Part shown: piece after piece, positions 1 through 11,519 of the stretch
How the letters are laid out: each line of letters starts with the position of its first letter
How positions within the stretch are numbered: the first letter of the stretch is position 1
Assembly (NCBI RefSeq): GCF_023898315.1
Contig: NC_064621.1
Location: 541,405,383 to 541,469,382 of the forward strand
DNA from: Schistocerca nitens
Taxonomy: Eukaryota; Arthropoda; Insecta; Orthoptera; Acrididae
Length of the DNA: 64,000 nt
Reading direction: 5' to 3'
Notes under the pieces: model-generated
Seen by the model: only the letters and a program-made list of their open reading frames with translations
Told to the model about the DNA's origin: nothing
Database searches by the model: none
Translations under genes and position numbers: made by a program

Positions 1-2820
1 TTTCCGTGATACATTTTATTCCATTGCAATAATCTGTAACACCTGAGGGTATAATTACATTAATCCTCAGGGGGGTACACACTTACTTTGTGTACCATGT
101 GTGTGGCAACCACAAGGAACCCTAGCTAATATGGTATTTGCTTATACAACTTTACACATCGGTACCATATTTCTCTAACACACAAATTACACAGCTATCT
201 GATCATGTAACTGAGAGATAAACATTTTATTTTTACTACATTAGTGACAGATGTTTACGTAATTACACAGTTGAATAACTTCACACGTATGAAATTGCAT
301 TTTGTCAGTACTTTGTGAACTGTTCATATTTTTTTGGAATCATTGTGATACTATGAGAACTTTGAATGATGTATTTGGTAAGGGAGCATGATTTTAAAGT
401 ACGTTTGAGGCGGATGACACTTTTGACACGAGCAGAGAATTTTTTTAGGTTTTGAAATTATTGGAGGAAGCTACGACGATTTTGAGAGTTGACTGAGGTA
501 TTATGATGTTATTTTTACGACGACGATGTGTATTATGCTGTTGAGGTATGTTTATGATGAACAATTTGATGCTATATGGGGAATTTGATTATGCTATGTA
601 TTTATTACGATGAAATAGTGAAGTGTCGTCGCAAGATTGACGTGTCGACGAATATGTATATGTGTAATAAGGTAAGGAGTAATGAAAAGTGATTAGGGAC
701 TATGACTTGTGGAAAAGGTTGTTGGAAACCAAGAATCGTACTTCAAGGTTATGAAATGTGTGTAAATGTGTGACTGTATCACAATGCTGACGAATATTTT
801 TTTTGGACACTTATATTTATAGGATTTTGTTTCTACAGATTTGTAACGCTAATTCTTGACCTATGAAATTTTTATATGAGACTGTCGCTGTAGCGAAAAC
901 TGCTGTCGTAAATATTTCGTTAAGAAAGGTAAGTGACCGTGAAGTAATTCGTTGTGAGCGGCCAGGTGTGTCAGACGCCTGGAGAAAAAAGCCATTATTG
1001 CGAGCCCTTTTCAGCAGCACAGGTAGGAAAAAAAAAAGGGAGGCCATTATCCTCGCTATTGACGTTCCTTTGTAGAGAGCATCGCAAAAACGACACGGTC
1101 GAACTTGAAAACATATGTTGACACTGTGGAGCTCTTAATTTATGATATTTACAGAAATGCCTAATGAAATGACGAGAAATATTTTTACATCTGCACACCT
1201 GATTATGACAAGCGTCTTTCTACGAGAGTTGAGAGAATGTCTACTAACTTATGAAATGTCACATGACTATTTTTATGCTTTGGTTTGCATAATTGCTTAT
1301 TTCATTTAATATCTAGTTTCTAGCTGCACTGCAGCATTGGTTAAAATAAAATTTTATAGATGTACTAATATAAATATTTTCTGTCTACAGATCGAGTAAA
1401 TAATAATTTTTTCAAAAAAAATGAGGGAGCACAAAAATACATTTACCTTCACAGGAACTGCAATCATAGTTTTCTTTTCAAGTACTTGTTAATTTCTTTT
1501 GTAGAATAAATTGTGATGCATCACTCTAGTGTTAAGATGTGACATAGGTATTAGACATGGCTATTTTTAGTGTAATACTTTTTCTGCTTGAACTTTGTCA
1601 TGTTTAGGTATAAGTTATGCTGTTTGCCAGGCATAGTGCTACTGAATTTTAATTTGTGTTACTCTGCTAAGCCAGATTTATTTTTCTTGTTTGCTGCACA
1701 TTGCCTTATATTAGTCGTAATATTGCAATTGCTTCGCTAATTTCTAAAATGCTGCTTCCTTTGCAAATCTGCACTTTTTTGTCATTGCTGTTTGCGTTAA
1801 TTGTTTTATGTGCTGCTGCATTGCCTCGTCCCTTAGTTTAGCATCTGAGCTCAGTAGATTTAAGTTAGCTTAAGAGGGGGTAGACTATATAAGAAACTAA
1901 CTTTGATGAATTGGAAGCAATGCATTAACAAGGTATATGAAAACGATTTGGGCCTAAATGAGTATTGTACAATGAGCCATATTTATTTTGAAAGAAATAT
2001 GGTTAGAATACAGAAAAGAGGTACAGATAGGACTTTTTGGGAATAATGATGAACGAAGGGAGATCTCCAAGAACAAAAAAGGTTTTGTTCGCAAAATACT
2101 GCAGTACCAAAAGTTACACTGAAAACGAACCCTGCTCTTTCCATTGTGTTATCCCCCTATGTGTTTGTGTACCCTTGTGTATTTGTTTTCTTCCTGTCTC
2201 TGTGTAGTTTCATAGAATTTTTTCTAATACTATTCACTATGATGAGGAATACTGTTATCCTCAAATATAATTGGTATTAATAATATGTTATTTAACTTGT
2301 AAAGATGCTTAGACATTATTTATTCTGTTTTGTTTTAATGCTCATGTGTGAAGTCGATGTTTCAATAATTATTCTGATCTTTTATGTATGTACTTATGTC
2401 ATAATTCCTGTAATACTGATGTATATGTTAGTTCGATTCTTTTGTAAAGCCTGTACTACAAATGTTATCTGTATTATTATGTTCTTTAATGATGTATTTT
2501 GTACCTTTGTTATTGTATTCTCATGTTATAAAATTGTAATTGACACCAGTCCATCAAATTATGTAACTTGTAAGTTCCATTTCACTGCACACGTTTATGT
2601 TGGTCATAGTATATAGACAATATGTGAGAAGTAGGGACTGTTAGTGTTTGCGCATGTGTTAATAATTCAGCAAGGGACTGGTTAACAGCATTGCTGGTTC
2701 TCAGGACAATTCAAAAACTTTGTGAGTGCACAAGTGGTGGTTATGGACTTGCTCTATTATCCGCAAGACTCTTCAATGGTGATTGTGCACCTGCATAGTC
2801 ACAACGGATGGCTGTTGGCC

Positions 2821-3036
2821 ATCTCTACAAGGACTACAGTGAGTCTGCATCTTTGATGACCCACCAGTACCATTATCTCTACAAGGACTACAGTGGGTCT
2901 GCATCTTTGATGATCCATCAATACCATTATTTCTACAAGGACTGCACTGGGTCTGCACCTCTGGTGGCCCACCAATACCGTAATCTCTACCAGGACTACA
3001 GTAGGTCTGCTCTGTGATGACCTACCCACTAATACT
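2821..3036. repeat. 54-bp minisatellite, four copies
   Basis: Copies begin at 2821, 2875, 2929 and 2983, exactly 54 bp apart, each opening with 'atctctacaaggactacagt' or a close variant. 54 is divisible by three, so short repeat-encoding frames exist on both strands, but they have no other coding features. Diverged related motifs continue to about 3100. Confidence 0.9.
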
Positions 3037-3392
3037 CATCAAAACTTCGACTGACTCCGCTGTGGGTTTGCTCTGTTGTGGCCCATTACCTGTCAGCATG
3101 TCAAGAGTCAACACTGTCTTTCCGTTGGAAGGACAACGCTACTTCTTCAAGACTGCATGGAAATCCACTACTTCCGTGTGCATTTTCTTTTACTGCTCAG
3201 ACTTTGAGAAAAACACTGCAATGTGATGAATGATCAGGACTGTCTTTATGGACTGTGAGAAAATTTTACCTTTTGACCAACATTGTATCAATAAGTGTGT
3301 GCATTTGATTTCTTTGTTATTGTAATTACGATTATAAAAAATTTTAACAAATATGTATTGACCAGTGCCCAAAAAAATTTGTAAAATTTTTT

Positions 3393-3410
3393 GTGGGGAG
3401 CATGGGGGCT
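3393..3410 (+). promoter_or_regulatory. Candidate polypurine tract
   Basis: A G-rich segment (gtggggagcatgggggct) lies immediately before the TG of the LTR-like block, where second-strand priming occurs in LTR retrotransposons. It contains several pyrimidines, so it is an imperfect tract. Confidence 0.35.
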
Positions 3411-3411
3411 A

Positions 3412-3978
3412 TGTAAGTAGGCTGTTTAGGTTTTTTTATTGGTAACGCCACCTCTGTATAAAAAAATCACTGGCTGTGCTGTGTGCAGTCTGTGGCTGCT
3501 TTGCATTGTTGTAATACTCGCCATTGTAGTGTTAGGCAGCTGGCTGTGAACAGCGCGTAGCATTGCGCAGTTGGAGGTGAGCCGCCAGCAGTGGTGGATG
3601 TGGGGAGAGAGATGGCGGAGTTTTGAAATTTGTCATTAACTGCTATATTTATATATGATGATATCAAGGTAAATACATTGTTTGTTCTCTATTAATATCT
3701 TTCATTTGCTAACTATCCCTATCAGTAGTTAGTGCCTTCCATAGTTTGAATCTTTTATTTAGCTGGCAGTAGTGGCGCTTGCTGTATTGCAGTAGTGGGA
3801 GAAACGAAGATTATTGTGAGGTAAGTGATTTAGTGATTTGTGAAAGGTATAGTTTAATGTTAGTCAGGGCCATTCTTTTGTAGGGATTTTGTGAAAGTCA
3901 GATTGCGTTGCGCTAAAAAATATTGTGTGTCAGGTTAAGCACAGTCCTGTAAAATTGTTCAAAGAAGGGGACGTTTCA
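3412..3978 (+). mobile_element. Candidate 3' LTR
   Basis: The block starts TGTAAGTAGG and ends GGGGACGTTTCA, giving the TG...CA ends of an LTR at 567 bp. It is preceded by a purine-rich tract. I recall the same sequence as very abundant in locust genomes. The partner 5' LTR would lie outside the window, so LTR identity cannot be proved here. It could alternatively be a solo repeat of another class. Confidence 0.5.
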
Positions 3979-5350
3979 GTATCTCATTGGCCATTTGTTT
4001 GCTAGTAGCACATTTATCTGCAAGGTTAGGTTACTGTGTTGTAGTAGGAACAGATATAAGGAAAGAGTTTAGTGTGTCTGTGTCAAGGAAAGTTATGTTA
4101 GCCTTACCACCGCATTCTGCTTTATCATTTTAGTTTGAATGGAAAGCTTTTCGGAAGTCAAGGAGCACGCGATCAACCTAGGCGCAGCAATTAGGCCTCG
4201 GCAAGTCGGTCTCTTTAATTAAACACCTTCTGCGGCTAGGCGATGGTTCCAAAGCTAATGCAAAGCCAATGTCCTACTGATCGCGTACACTCTTAGCGAC
4301 AAGAGAAGCACATACCCAATGGGCCGCCGTTTCTGCTCACCCGTCGCACGGATCTAGTACGTATGTATATGAAAATATCAGAATGAATAAAGCGTAAGCG
4401 ACAAGAAGTAAATTTTACAGGAGAGCAAAATAAAGATTTGGAAAAATCTGTAAATCAATTTAATAAGTTTAAACGATTTAAAATATGCTTACATTATTGC
4501 AACATCTGCTGAAAAATCAACAAACCACTTCACGGGTAGATAACTCTAGCTATATTCAGTCAATACATAGCGAATTCTCATTTTTCGAGAAGTGAGGATT
4601 AGGCTTGAATTACTCTGACTTCTTGCTATGTAACAAAAACTGCACTGGTACTTCTCGAGCCCTTTCGAGAAATCGAGGTTAAAAATTTTGCGACTCTGTT
4701 AAATATCATTTGAGAGAGTCAGCCGGCGATCAACAGCGTTAGCGCAAACAGATAAGGCGGTACACAACAAGTTTGTCTGTACTGCGTTCCAGTCTCATAA
4801 TTTTTTTCTGCTTTTTACCAAACTCTTGCATCGCTACAAAAAATCATGTTTCTACGAAAATGAACAATAAGAGAAATATTTACCATAATGGTTCATTCAT
4901 GGCTAGTGTAATCGAGGTATAAAAGGAATCATGATGTAATGAAAAATTATTCACACACACTTGATTTGCACAAAAAATGTTTCTAAACAGACGAGTCTGT
5001 ATTATGTTTTATATGGTATTCGCCAAAGGCGCTTGGCGTCTACCACATACATCGAGCAGGGAGAAAGCCCCCTTTCACCGTACCACCGAAGTAGTTGCTG
5101 TTATGAGCTTTTTTTTTTTTTTTTTTTTTTTTGCACTCAGCAGCTATAAGGGCCAAATACACTTTGGTAACAGTTGTGACAAAAATAAGTCGCAATACAG
5201 ATTAGCAGTAATTTGTAACGATTTATTCTACAAGTTTTACATTGCTTAACTTGGGAATGAAGTTGTGCATGGGAATGTAGTTTGATATGGCAGTTGAAGA
5301 TAACTAAACGAAAGCTGATGTTTAAAATTCCACGTTTAAGAAATCGTACA
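3979..5350. other. No gene recognised; T-run
   Basis: There is no convincing coding region, TIR pair or tRNA-like box. The only distinct item is a run of 24 T at 5109-5132, which could be the reverse complement of a retroposon A-tail, though no element body was recognised beside it. Confidence 0.6.
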
Positions 5351-5403
5351 CGCGGGAGAATCGTACAAACAGACTGTCGTTTGACCATCACACAGCGTGC
5401 TGT

Positions 5404-6364
5404 ATGGACGACATAGTCATAAGCATCCATGACGTAGAGAAACAACTGAAAGAGTTGAAAATAAACAATTCCTCAGGTCTGGATGGAATTCCAGTTCGGT
5501 TTTACAAACGGTACTCTACAGCATTGGCCCCTTACCTAGCCTGCATTTATCGCGAATCTCTCGGCCAGCGCAAAGACTCAAGCGACTGGAAAAAAGCACA
5601 GGTAACTCCTGTATATAAGAAGGGCAAAAGAGGGGACCCGTAAGATTACAGACCATTATCCCTAATATCGATTTGTTGCAGAATTCTAGATCTTGTTCTG
5701 AGTTCAAATACAATAATTTTTTTAGAGACCGGAAAGCTGATGTCCACGGATCGGCACAGTTTGAGAAAGCCTGGTGTGACATTCGCCTTGCCGTTTTCTC
5801 ACATGATCTACTGCGAGCTATGGATGAAGAGCAACAGGCAGATTTCCGAAAAGCATTTGACACTGTACCCCACTGCAGACTGCTAACGAAGGTACGAGCA
5901 TACGGAATAGGAAAAATGTAAGCTAACGCGGATTAGTAGGAAAAACAAACCCGTAGTTTTCGGATACAACGTTAGTAGTAGCATGCTTGACACAGTCACG
6001 TCGTTTCGATATCTGGACGTAACGTTGCAAAGCAATATGAAGTGGAACGAGCCTGTGGGAACTGTGATTGCGAAGGCGAATGGTTAACTTCGGTTGATTG
6101 GGAGAATTTTGGGAAAGATTGGTTCGTTCACCTGTAAAAGAGACTGCACATAGCACGCTGGTGCCACCTATTCCTGAGTACTACTCGAGTGTTTGGGATC
6201 TGTACCAGATCGGATTGAAAGAAGACATCGAAGCAATTCAGAGGCAGGCAGCTAGATTTGTTATCGGTAGGTTCGAGAAACAGGTAAATGTTACGGAGAT
6301 GCTTCGGGAACTGAAATGGGAATACTTGAGGGAAGGCGATGTTCTTTTCGAGGAACAGTATTGA
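5404..6364 (+). pseudogene. Reverse transcriptase pseudogene of the CR1/Jockey-like LINE
   Basis: Segments of a LINE ORF2 can be read in several frames. At 5404-5643 there is an RT finger region with the signature SSGLDGIP followed by WKKAQVTPVYKKG. At about 5845-5920, DFRKAFDTVPH is RT motif A (the Asp in the F-D-T block). From 6100 to 6364 there is the C-terminal region YYSSVWDLYQIGLKEDIEAI, typical of the segment downstream of the palm. The FADD-bearing section between them is missing, and stops and frameshifts separate all three pieces. It is non-functional. Confidence 0.75.
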
Positions 6365-6456
6365 GAAAATTTAGAGAATCGGCATTTGCAGCTAACTGTA
6401 GATGATCCTACAGCTGCCAACATACATTTCGCGCAAGGACCTCGAAGATAATACAC

Positions 6457-6693
6457 CGAGCGAGGTGGCGCAGTGGTTAGACACTGGACTCGCATTCGGG
6501 AGGACGACGGTTCAATCCCGCGTCCGGCCATCCTGATTTAGGTTTTCCGTGATTTCCCTAAATCGCTCCAGGCAAATGCCGGGATGGTTCCTTTCAAAGG
6601 GCACGGCCGACTTCCTTCCCCATCCTTCCCTAATCCGATGAGACCGATGACCTCGCTGTTTGGTCTCCTTCCCTAAAACCAACAAACCAACCA
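6457..6693 (+). mobile_element. tRNA-derived SINE
   Basis: It has a tRNA-like head with an A-box-like segment (ggtggcgcagtggttagac) and a B box (ggttcaatcccg), followed by a non-tRNA body ending in ccctaaaaccaac. A 14-bp target duplication, cgaagataatacac / cgaagataagacac, flanks it at 6443-6456 and 6694-6707 with one mismatch, so the boundaries are firm. It interrupts the 3' region of the LINE. Decayed minus-strand relatives are at 27385-27612 and 35711-35790. Confidence 0.9.
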
Positions 6694-6865
6694 CGAAGAT
6701 AAGACACGAGAAATGAGGACTCATATCGATGCATACAGACAGACATTTTTCTCTCGCTCTGTCTGCGAGTGGAGCAGGAAAGAAATTAGTAGTGGTGCAA
6801 AGTATCTTCCACCATGCACCATACGGTGGCTTGCGGAGCGGATATGTAGATGTAGGTGCAGAATG

Positions 6866-7640
6866 TAGTTCCATGTTCACTTGCCGAGATCTGTCTTTAA
6901 ACATTGGTGTAGTACTAAATTCAGTGAAGGATGACTAATATCACTTGTGTAATGTCCAGTTACTCTGTTCTTGACGGCGATTCTTTTGAGTTACTACCCG
7001 CTGGATGGAGCCGTGTGTCTGTTTATGCATTTGGCGTATGGATATCCACTTGGGAACTATTTGTGCGTCGTAAGGCGGATGCGTAACATAGTCCTTGTCA
7101 TGTGCGCCCTGTCTTGTGTCTAACCTTATTAAGTTGCGCCTGAGTCGCAGGCAGATCTGCGCATTTCTATGTACACTGCGTACCGGTATATTCTGAAGAA
7201 CACGGCATTTTTCATCGTTTTATGATAGGTCCTACTCCATAATGGTGTCGGCCTACGAATGATGAAGAAGAATTACAAGTGCGAAAAAAAAATAATTACT
7301 GTATGACCGTATCGATAAATAAACCTTCGTTTCATTACGATTCCTCATTATGTCTCGATTATATCACGTCACGAATGTACCACTACGATTTAAATTATAA
7401 TTAAAATATAGTGTATTACTGTACCATTAACGTGAAAAGATCTAACGTAAACAAGAATTATTGTTTTTCGAAATATTAAAAGTTTGATTAACAGGAGCCA
7501 CAAAAGCTATAAAGTCACTAATAAACACTACCCAGATGCATTAATGCGACCATCTGTCAAACCCTATTTAAATACCTTTTACCGTGTTTGCAGAGTCAGT
7601 ACGGTTCTGGATGGTAGGAACAGGGATATGGAGGCACGCC
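6866..7640. other. No gene recognised
   Basis: This is A/T-rich sequence with scattered short open frames only. I see no repeat structure, TIR or coding similarity. Confidence 0.5.
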
Positions 7641-8697
7641 GGCTCCAGTGCTGTGAACAGCTGCGCTTGGTGTCTTAGCTGAGGAGCCATGGAGCGAAGA
7701 GGCCGATAAGGTGCTCCAACACATTCCCGATTGGCCTTAAATCTGGGAAGCTTGGTGGCCAGAAGAGTACGGTGAGCTCACCCTGGTGCTCTGTGAACCA
7801 CGCACACACACTTCGAGCTGTGTGACACTCCGCATTGTCCTGCTGATAGATGTCATTGTGCCGAGGAAAAACAAACTGCATGTAGGGGTGTATATAGGCC
7901 CCAAGGATAGAAGTATACTTTTACTGGTCGTTTGTGTCTTCCAGAATGACAAAATTGCGCAGGTAATTCGACGAAGACATTTCCCAGACCATAACGCTCC
8001 CTCCTCCGGCCTGGTTCCTTCCGACTATTCTTTCAGGTGCTTCCATTTGAACGTTTCATGCCTTACACGCTAACGGCTATCTGTTCGATGGAGTATAAAA
8101 CAAGATTCATCTCGAAAGGTCATCTGTCGATACTCAGTGGACGTCCAGTTGTGGGATCTGCATGCAGACTCCAGCCTTCATCGCCAATGACTAGCAGCCA
8201 GCAAGGGTGCATGAACTAAGTACCTGTTGTGCAGGCCCATACGCACCAACATTTGCTGAAATGTCGTTGGGGAGCCACAGTTGGTAGCCCCATGGTTAAT
8301 TTGCGGGGTCAGTTGCTCAACGTTGCGCTTCCATTTGCCCGTGTGTATTTTACCTTCCGCCGTACGTGCCTGTCATTATGGCTCGTGGTGCAAAGCAGTT
8401 TTGGACAGTGCCATTTCGCCATGCATGGTATACTTTAACCAGGATAGCACATGAACAGTTTACGAACTTAGTCGTTTTGGAAAATGGTACGACAGTCAAT
8501 GATCACATCCTTTTGGACGTCAGATAAATCGCTACGTTTCCGCATTATGCCAACGACCGCACTGCTTTCCAACGTCCCCTTACACACCTTGTAAATCTTC
8601 CAGTGCTAGTGCTGCCACCTGCCGTCTGTGAGTAGTTATTGCACGTTGACGTCAAACACGGGCCATGGTCACGTTAACGTGACTGGACCGTGTATAC
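7640..8697 (-). mobile_element. Tc1-like DNA transposon relic
   Basis: The minus strand contains the C-terminal catalytic block of a Tc1-type transposase and, toward 8.7 kb, non-coding sequence ending near accgtgtata, which I take from memory to be the 5' terminus of the element. No matching TIR was found at the low-coordinate end, so that end is probably lost. Frames are broken throughout. Confidence 0.6.
7675..8000 (-). pseudogene. Tc1-like transposase fragment
   Basis: Read on the minus strand, it shows QQDNAECHTARSV (second catalytic Asp) followed by WPPSFPDLRPIGNV. That is the DLNPIE-type motif of DD34E transposases, but with Gly where the catalytic Glu should be. Loss of the acid together with frame breaks makes it inactive. 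More N-terminal transposase sequence lies up to about 8.55 kb in other frames, too decayed to delimit. Confidence 0.65.
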
Positions 8698-9131
8698 AGG
8701 GTAATCAGAAATAATCAGAAAGTTAGTAAGGGTGGTGCACGGCAGTTTGTGGTGCGAAACAATTATTAAGAAATAAAATTTGATACGTAGCATCATGTGT
8801 TAGTCTGTTGGTCGATTTTGGAATAACCTGCTGAGAGGCAGCCCAACAGTAAACACAAAGAGTAGGAATCGGCATGAAATTTACGTAATGAGAGAAAATT
8901 GCTACTTGCAGTATTGGAATTAAAGCATGGACTCTTGTTGAAACTAAACTGGTGCCATGAACAGTCTTCTTCGCAGCGTAAGGAAAATACAGTGCAATAC
9001 TGAAGGCGCAAAAATGAATAATGTATCTAGGACAATTTCTCTTACTCGGTCGACGTAGTTTTTTAGAGTGTGTCATTTTGCAGCAAACTTGGTGCTTAAC
9101 GGGAAGTCAATTGTTCTATTATTACAAACAA
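8698..9131. other. No gene recognised
   Basis: Short spacer between the Tc1 relic and a microsatellite. Two overlapping minus-strand open frames of 72 and 117 codons have no recognisable features. Confidence 0.5.

Positions 9132-9200
<69 letters not shown>
9132..9200. repeat. (CA)n(TA)n microsatellite
   Basis: About 11 CA units run directly into about 23 TA units that end at the left TIR of the mariner element. The (TA)n continues on the other side of the element at 10545. Confidence 0.95.
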
Positions 9201-9206
<6 letters not shown>

Positions 9207-10541
9207 TATTACAAATGATTGAAGCGATTTCACAGCTCTACAATAACTTTATTATTTGAGATATTTTCACAATGCTTTGCACACACATACAAAAACTCAA
9301 AAAGTTTTTTTAGGCATTCACAAATGTTCGATATGTGCCCCTTTAGTGATTCGGCAGACATCAAGCCGATAATCAAGTTCCTCCCACACTCGGCGCAGCA
9401 TGTCCCCATCAATGAGTTCAAAAGCATCGTTGATGCGAGCTCGCAGTTCTGGCACATTTCTTGGTAGAGGAGGTTTAAACAGTGAATCTTTCACATAACC
9501 CCACAGAAAGAAATCGCATGGGGTTAAGTTGGGAGAGCGTGGAGGCCATGACATGAATTGCTGATCATGATCTCCACCACGACTGATCCATCGGTTTTCC
9601 AATCTCCTGTTTAAGAAATGCCGAACATCATGATGGAAGTGCGGTGGAGCACCATCCTGTTGAAAGATGAAGTCAGCGCTGCCGGTCTCCAGTTGTGGCA
9701 TGAGCCAATTTTCCAGCATGTCCAGATACACGTGTCCTGTAACGTTTTTTTCGCAGAAGAAAGAGGGGCCGGAAACTTTAAACCGTGAGATTGCACAAAA
9801 CACGTTAACTTTTGGTGAATTGCGAATTTGCTGCACGAATGCGTGAGGATTGTCTACCGCCCAGATTCGCACACTGTGTCTGTTCACTTCACCATTAAGA
9901 AAAAATGTTGCTTCATCACTGAAAACAAGTTTCACACTGAACGCATCCTCTTCCATGAGCTGTTGCAACCGCGCCGAAAATTCAAAGCGTTTGACTTTGT
10001 CATCGGGTGTCAGGACTTGTAGCAATTGTAAATGGTAAGGCTTCTGCTTTAGCCTTTTCCGTAAGATTTTCCAAACCGTCGGCCGTGGTACGTTTAGCTC
10101 CATGCTTGCTTTATTCGTCGACTTCCGCGGGCTACGCGTGAAACTTGCCCGCACGCGTTCAACCGTTTCTTCGCTCACTGCAGGCCGACCCGTTGATTTC
10201 CCCTTACAGAAGCATCCAGAAGCTTTAAACTGCTCATACCATCGCCGAATGGAGTTAGCAGTTGGTGGATCTTGTTGGTTGAACTTCGTCCTGAAGTGTC
10301 GTTGCACTGTTATGACTGACTGATGTGAGTGCATTTCAAGCACGACATACGCTTTCTCGGCTCCTGTCGCCATTTTGTCTCATTGCGCTCTCGAGCGCTC
10401 TGGCGGCAGAAACCTGAAGTGCGGCTTCAGCCGAACAAAACTTTATGAGTTTTTCTACGTATCTGTAGTGTGTTGTGACCATATGTCAATGAATGGAGCT
10501 ACAGTGAATTTATGAAATCGCTTCAATCATTTGTAATAGCC

Positions 10542-10544
<3 letters not shown>
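9201..10544 (-). mobile_element. Complete mariner-superfamily transposon
   Basis: Terminal inverted repeats of about 33 bp bound the element: the left end reads tagggttattacaaatgatt and the right end, reversed, reads cagggctattacaaatgatt. The inner halves diverge. TA dinucleotides flank both ends as expected for Tc1/mariner integration, although the target is a (TA)n microsatellite, so the exact duplication is ambiguous. Length is 1344 bp with a single transposase gene on the minus strand. Confidence 0.92.
9318..10373 (-). CDS. Mariner-superfamily transposase, uninterrupted, DD46D spacing
   Basis: This 351-codon transposase has no internal stop. The N-terminus (residues about 8-50, YVVLEMHSHQSVITVQRHFR then RRWYEQF) is a helix-turn-helix of the type often annotated as DUF4817; a second DNA-binding helix region follows near STGRPAVSEETVERV. 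The catalytic domain shows VFSDEATF (first Asp), FIFQQDGAPPHFH (second Asp) and SPNLTPCDFFLWGYVKD (third Asp). I count 46 residues between the second and third Asp, against 34 in classical mariners; the extra residues lie around RWISRGGDHDQQ. The Met at 10373 is the natural start, about 170 bp inside the right TIR. Activity is possible but untested. The C-terminus ends ITKGAHIEHL. It acts in the nucleus on the flanking TIRs. Confidence 0.92.
   Translation of the reverse strand: MATGAEKAYVVLEMHSHQSVITVQRHFRTKFNQQDPPTANSIRRWYEQFKASGCFCKGKSTGRPAVSEETVERVRASFTRSPRKSTNKASMELNVPRPTVWKILRKRLKQKPYHLQLLQVLTPDDKVKRFEFSARLQQLMEEDAFSVKLVFSDEATFFLNGEVNRHSVRIWAVDNPHAFVQQIRNSPKVNVFCAISRFKVSGPSFFCEKNVTGHVYLDMLENWLMPQLETGSADFIFQQDGAPPHFHHDVRHFLNRRLENRWISRGGDHDQQFMSWPPRSPNLTPCDFFLWGYVKDSLFKPPLPRNVPELRARINDAFELIDGDMLRRVWEELDYRLDVCRITKGAHIEHL

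Positions 10545-10590
<46 letters not shown>
10545..10590. repeat. (TA)n microsatellite
   Basis: This is the continuation of the TA tract into which the mariner element inserted. Confidence 0.95.
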
Positions 10591-10594
<4 letters not shown>

Positions 10595-11090
10595 GTCACT
10601 ATTAAGTTACGCTGCCATAATTAATTAACCTCTAATTTTGTGTGGTTGCCGATCATACAGTCCATCCACTAAATCTTGATGATTAGCACATATATATTTT
10701 AAGGTGTCTTGCAGGATGGAAGAAATTACTTCCTCTTTTTATGACTGTAGGCAAAAGTCAAGCTTGTGAGTGAATATTGGCATAATAAATAAAAATATTC
10801 TTGCGGCTATGATAACTCTTAATACATATATTTTCTTCCATTTTTATATACACAAAGCATTTACTACAAACATTGTTGACACACGAGTAAAAATTACATG
10901 TCCTTTTTGTATGAGATCTAAAACATAACTACTCTCAAGCGAAACTTAAACAAAAGTTGTTTAAGAAAATTGAATATTCTCCAGACATTGCTCTTCTGTT
11001 ACAAAGAAATTTTAAAAGCTTATCTTTGCCATCTTCTGCGACAATGTACACATTTCTTATTATTAATGAGGGAAAGAAAACATTCATATA
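10591..11090. other. No gene recognised
   Basis: A/T-rich spacer without repeats or coding signal. Confidence 0.5.
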
Positions 11091-11198
11091 AATTAATAAC
11101 TTTTGACATATAAGTTAATAACTTTTGACATATAAATTAATAACTTTTGACATATAAATTAATAACTTTTGACATATAAATTAATAACTTTTGACATC
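11091..11198. repeat. 22-bp tandem repeat, five copies
   Basis: The unit attaataacttttgacatataa is repeated five times nearly without change, the last copy ending in gacatctac. Confidence 0.93.
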
Positions 11199-11519
11199 TA
11201 CTGTATGGACGTTAGTGAATGTGGACGGGTTGTGGTAGGAATCCCCAAAGCATCCCACACGTGCTTGATGGGATTTAATTCGGGTGGAACGTGCAGACCA
11301 ATCCATTCTCTGAATGTCCTCTAGTTCCAAGAGCTCCTCCACCTACGTCACTCAATGCAGTAGTGAGTTCACTGTCATCCATAAAAAACAGGACAAGTGC
11401 AAGTAGGACTCGCACTCTGAGTGTTCCGCACAAAGTTAATTACTTATTAGATTTTCACTCTATTCTTTTTGATGAGTGCGTATGCGAGTATCAAAATATG
11501 TGGTCTATATGATTGTATC

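Larger units (their letters stand above)
1..3411 (+). mobile_element. Internal 3' part of an LTR retrotransposon (non-coding)
   Basis: No open frame longer than about 100 codons exists and none is recognisable. I recognise long parts of this stretch from memory as a high-copy sequence of locust genomes that leads directly into the LTR-like segment at 3412. It is A/T-rich with T-rich tracts, a 54-bp minisatellite at 2821-3036 and a purine-rich tract just before the LTR. If this reading is right, gag-pol lies upstream of the window. What the sequence shows directly is the layout of minisatellite, purine tract and TG...CA block; membership of one element is inferred. Confidence 0.4.
5350..6865 (+). 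mobile_element. Decayed CR1/Jockey-like LINE, 5'-truncated
   Basis: This non-LTR retrotransposon relic runs from part of the reverse transcriptase to a 3' end carrying the 'atgtagatgtag' hexamer motif also found at the ends of the LINE fragments at 22.56 and 56.39 kb. A SINE splits its 3' region. The 5' end was not located. Clade assignment (CR1, L2 or Jockey) rests on motif style only. Confidence 0.7.

Noticed and set aside
2305-2616. 103-codon hydrophobic open frame
   Set aside because: T-rich DNA gives a Phe/Ile/Val-rich pseudo-membrane protein by composition; it lies in non-coding retroelement sequence.
2773-3226. Overlapping repeat-encoding frames on both strands
   Set aside because: They are produced by the 54-bp minisatellite, whose unit is a multiple of three.
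6459-6535. Functional tRNA gene
   Set aside because: The A and B boxes belong to a SINE with target duplication and a 3' body; the cloverleaf is degenerate. The same applies to the other tRNA-like heads in the window.
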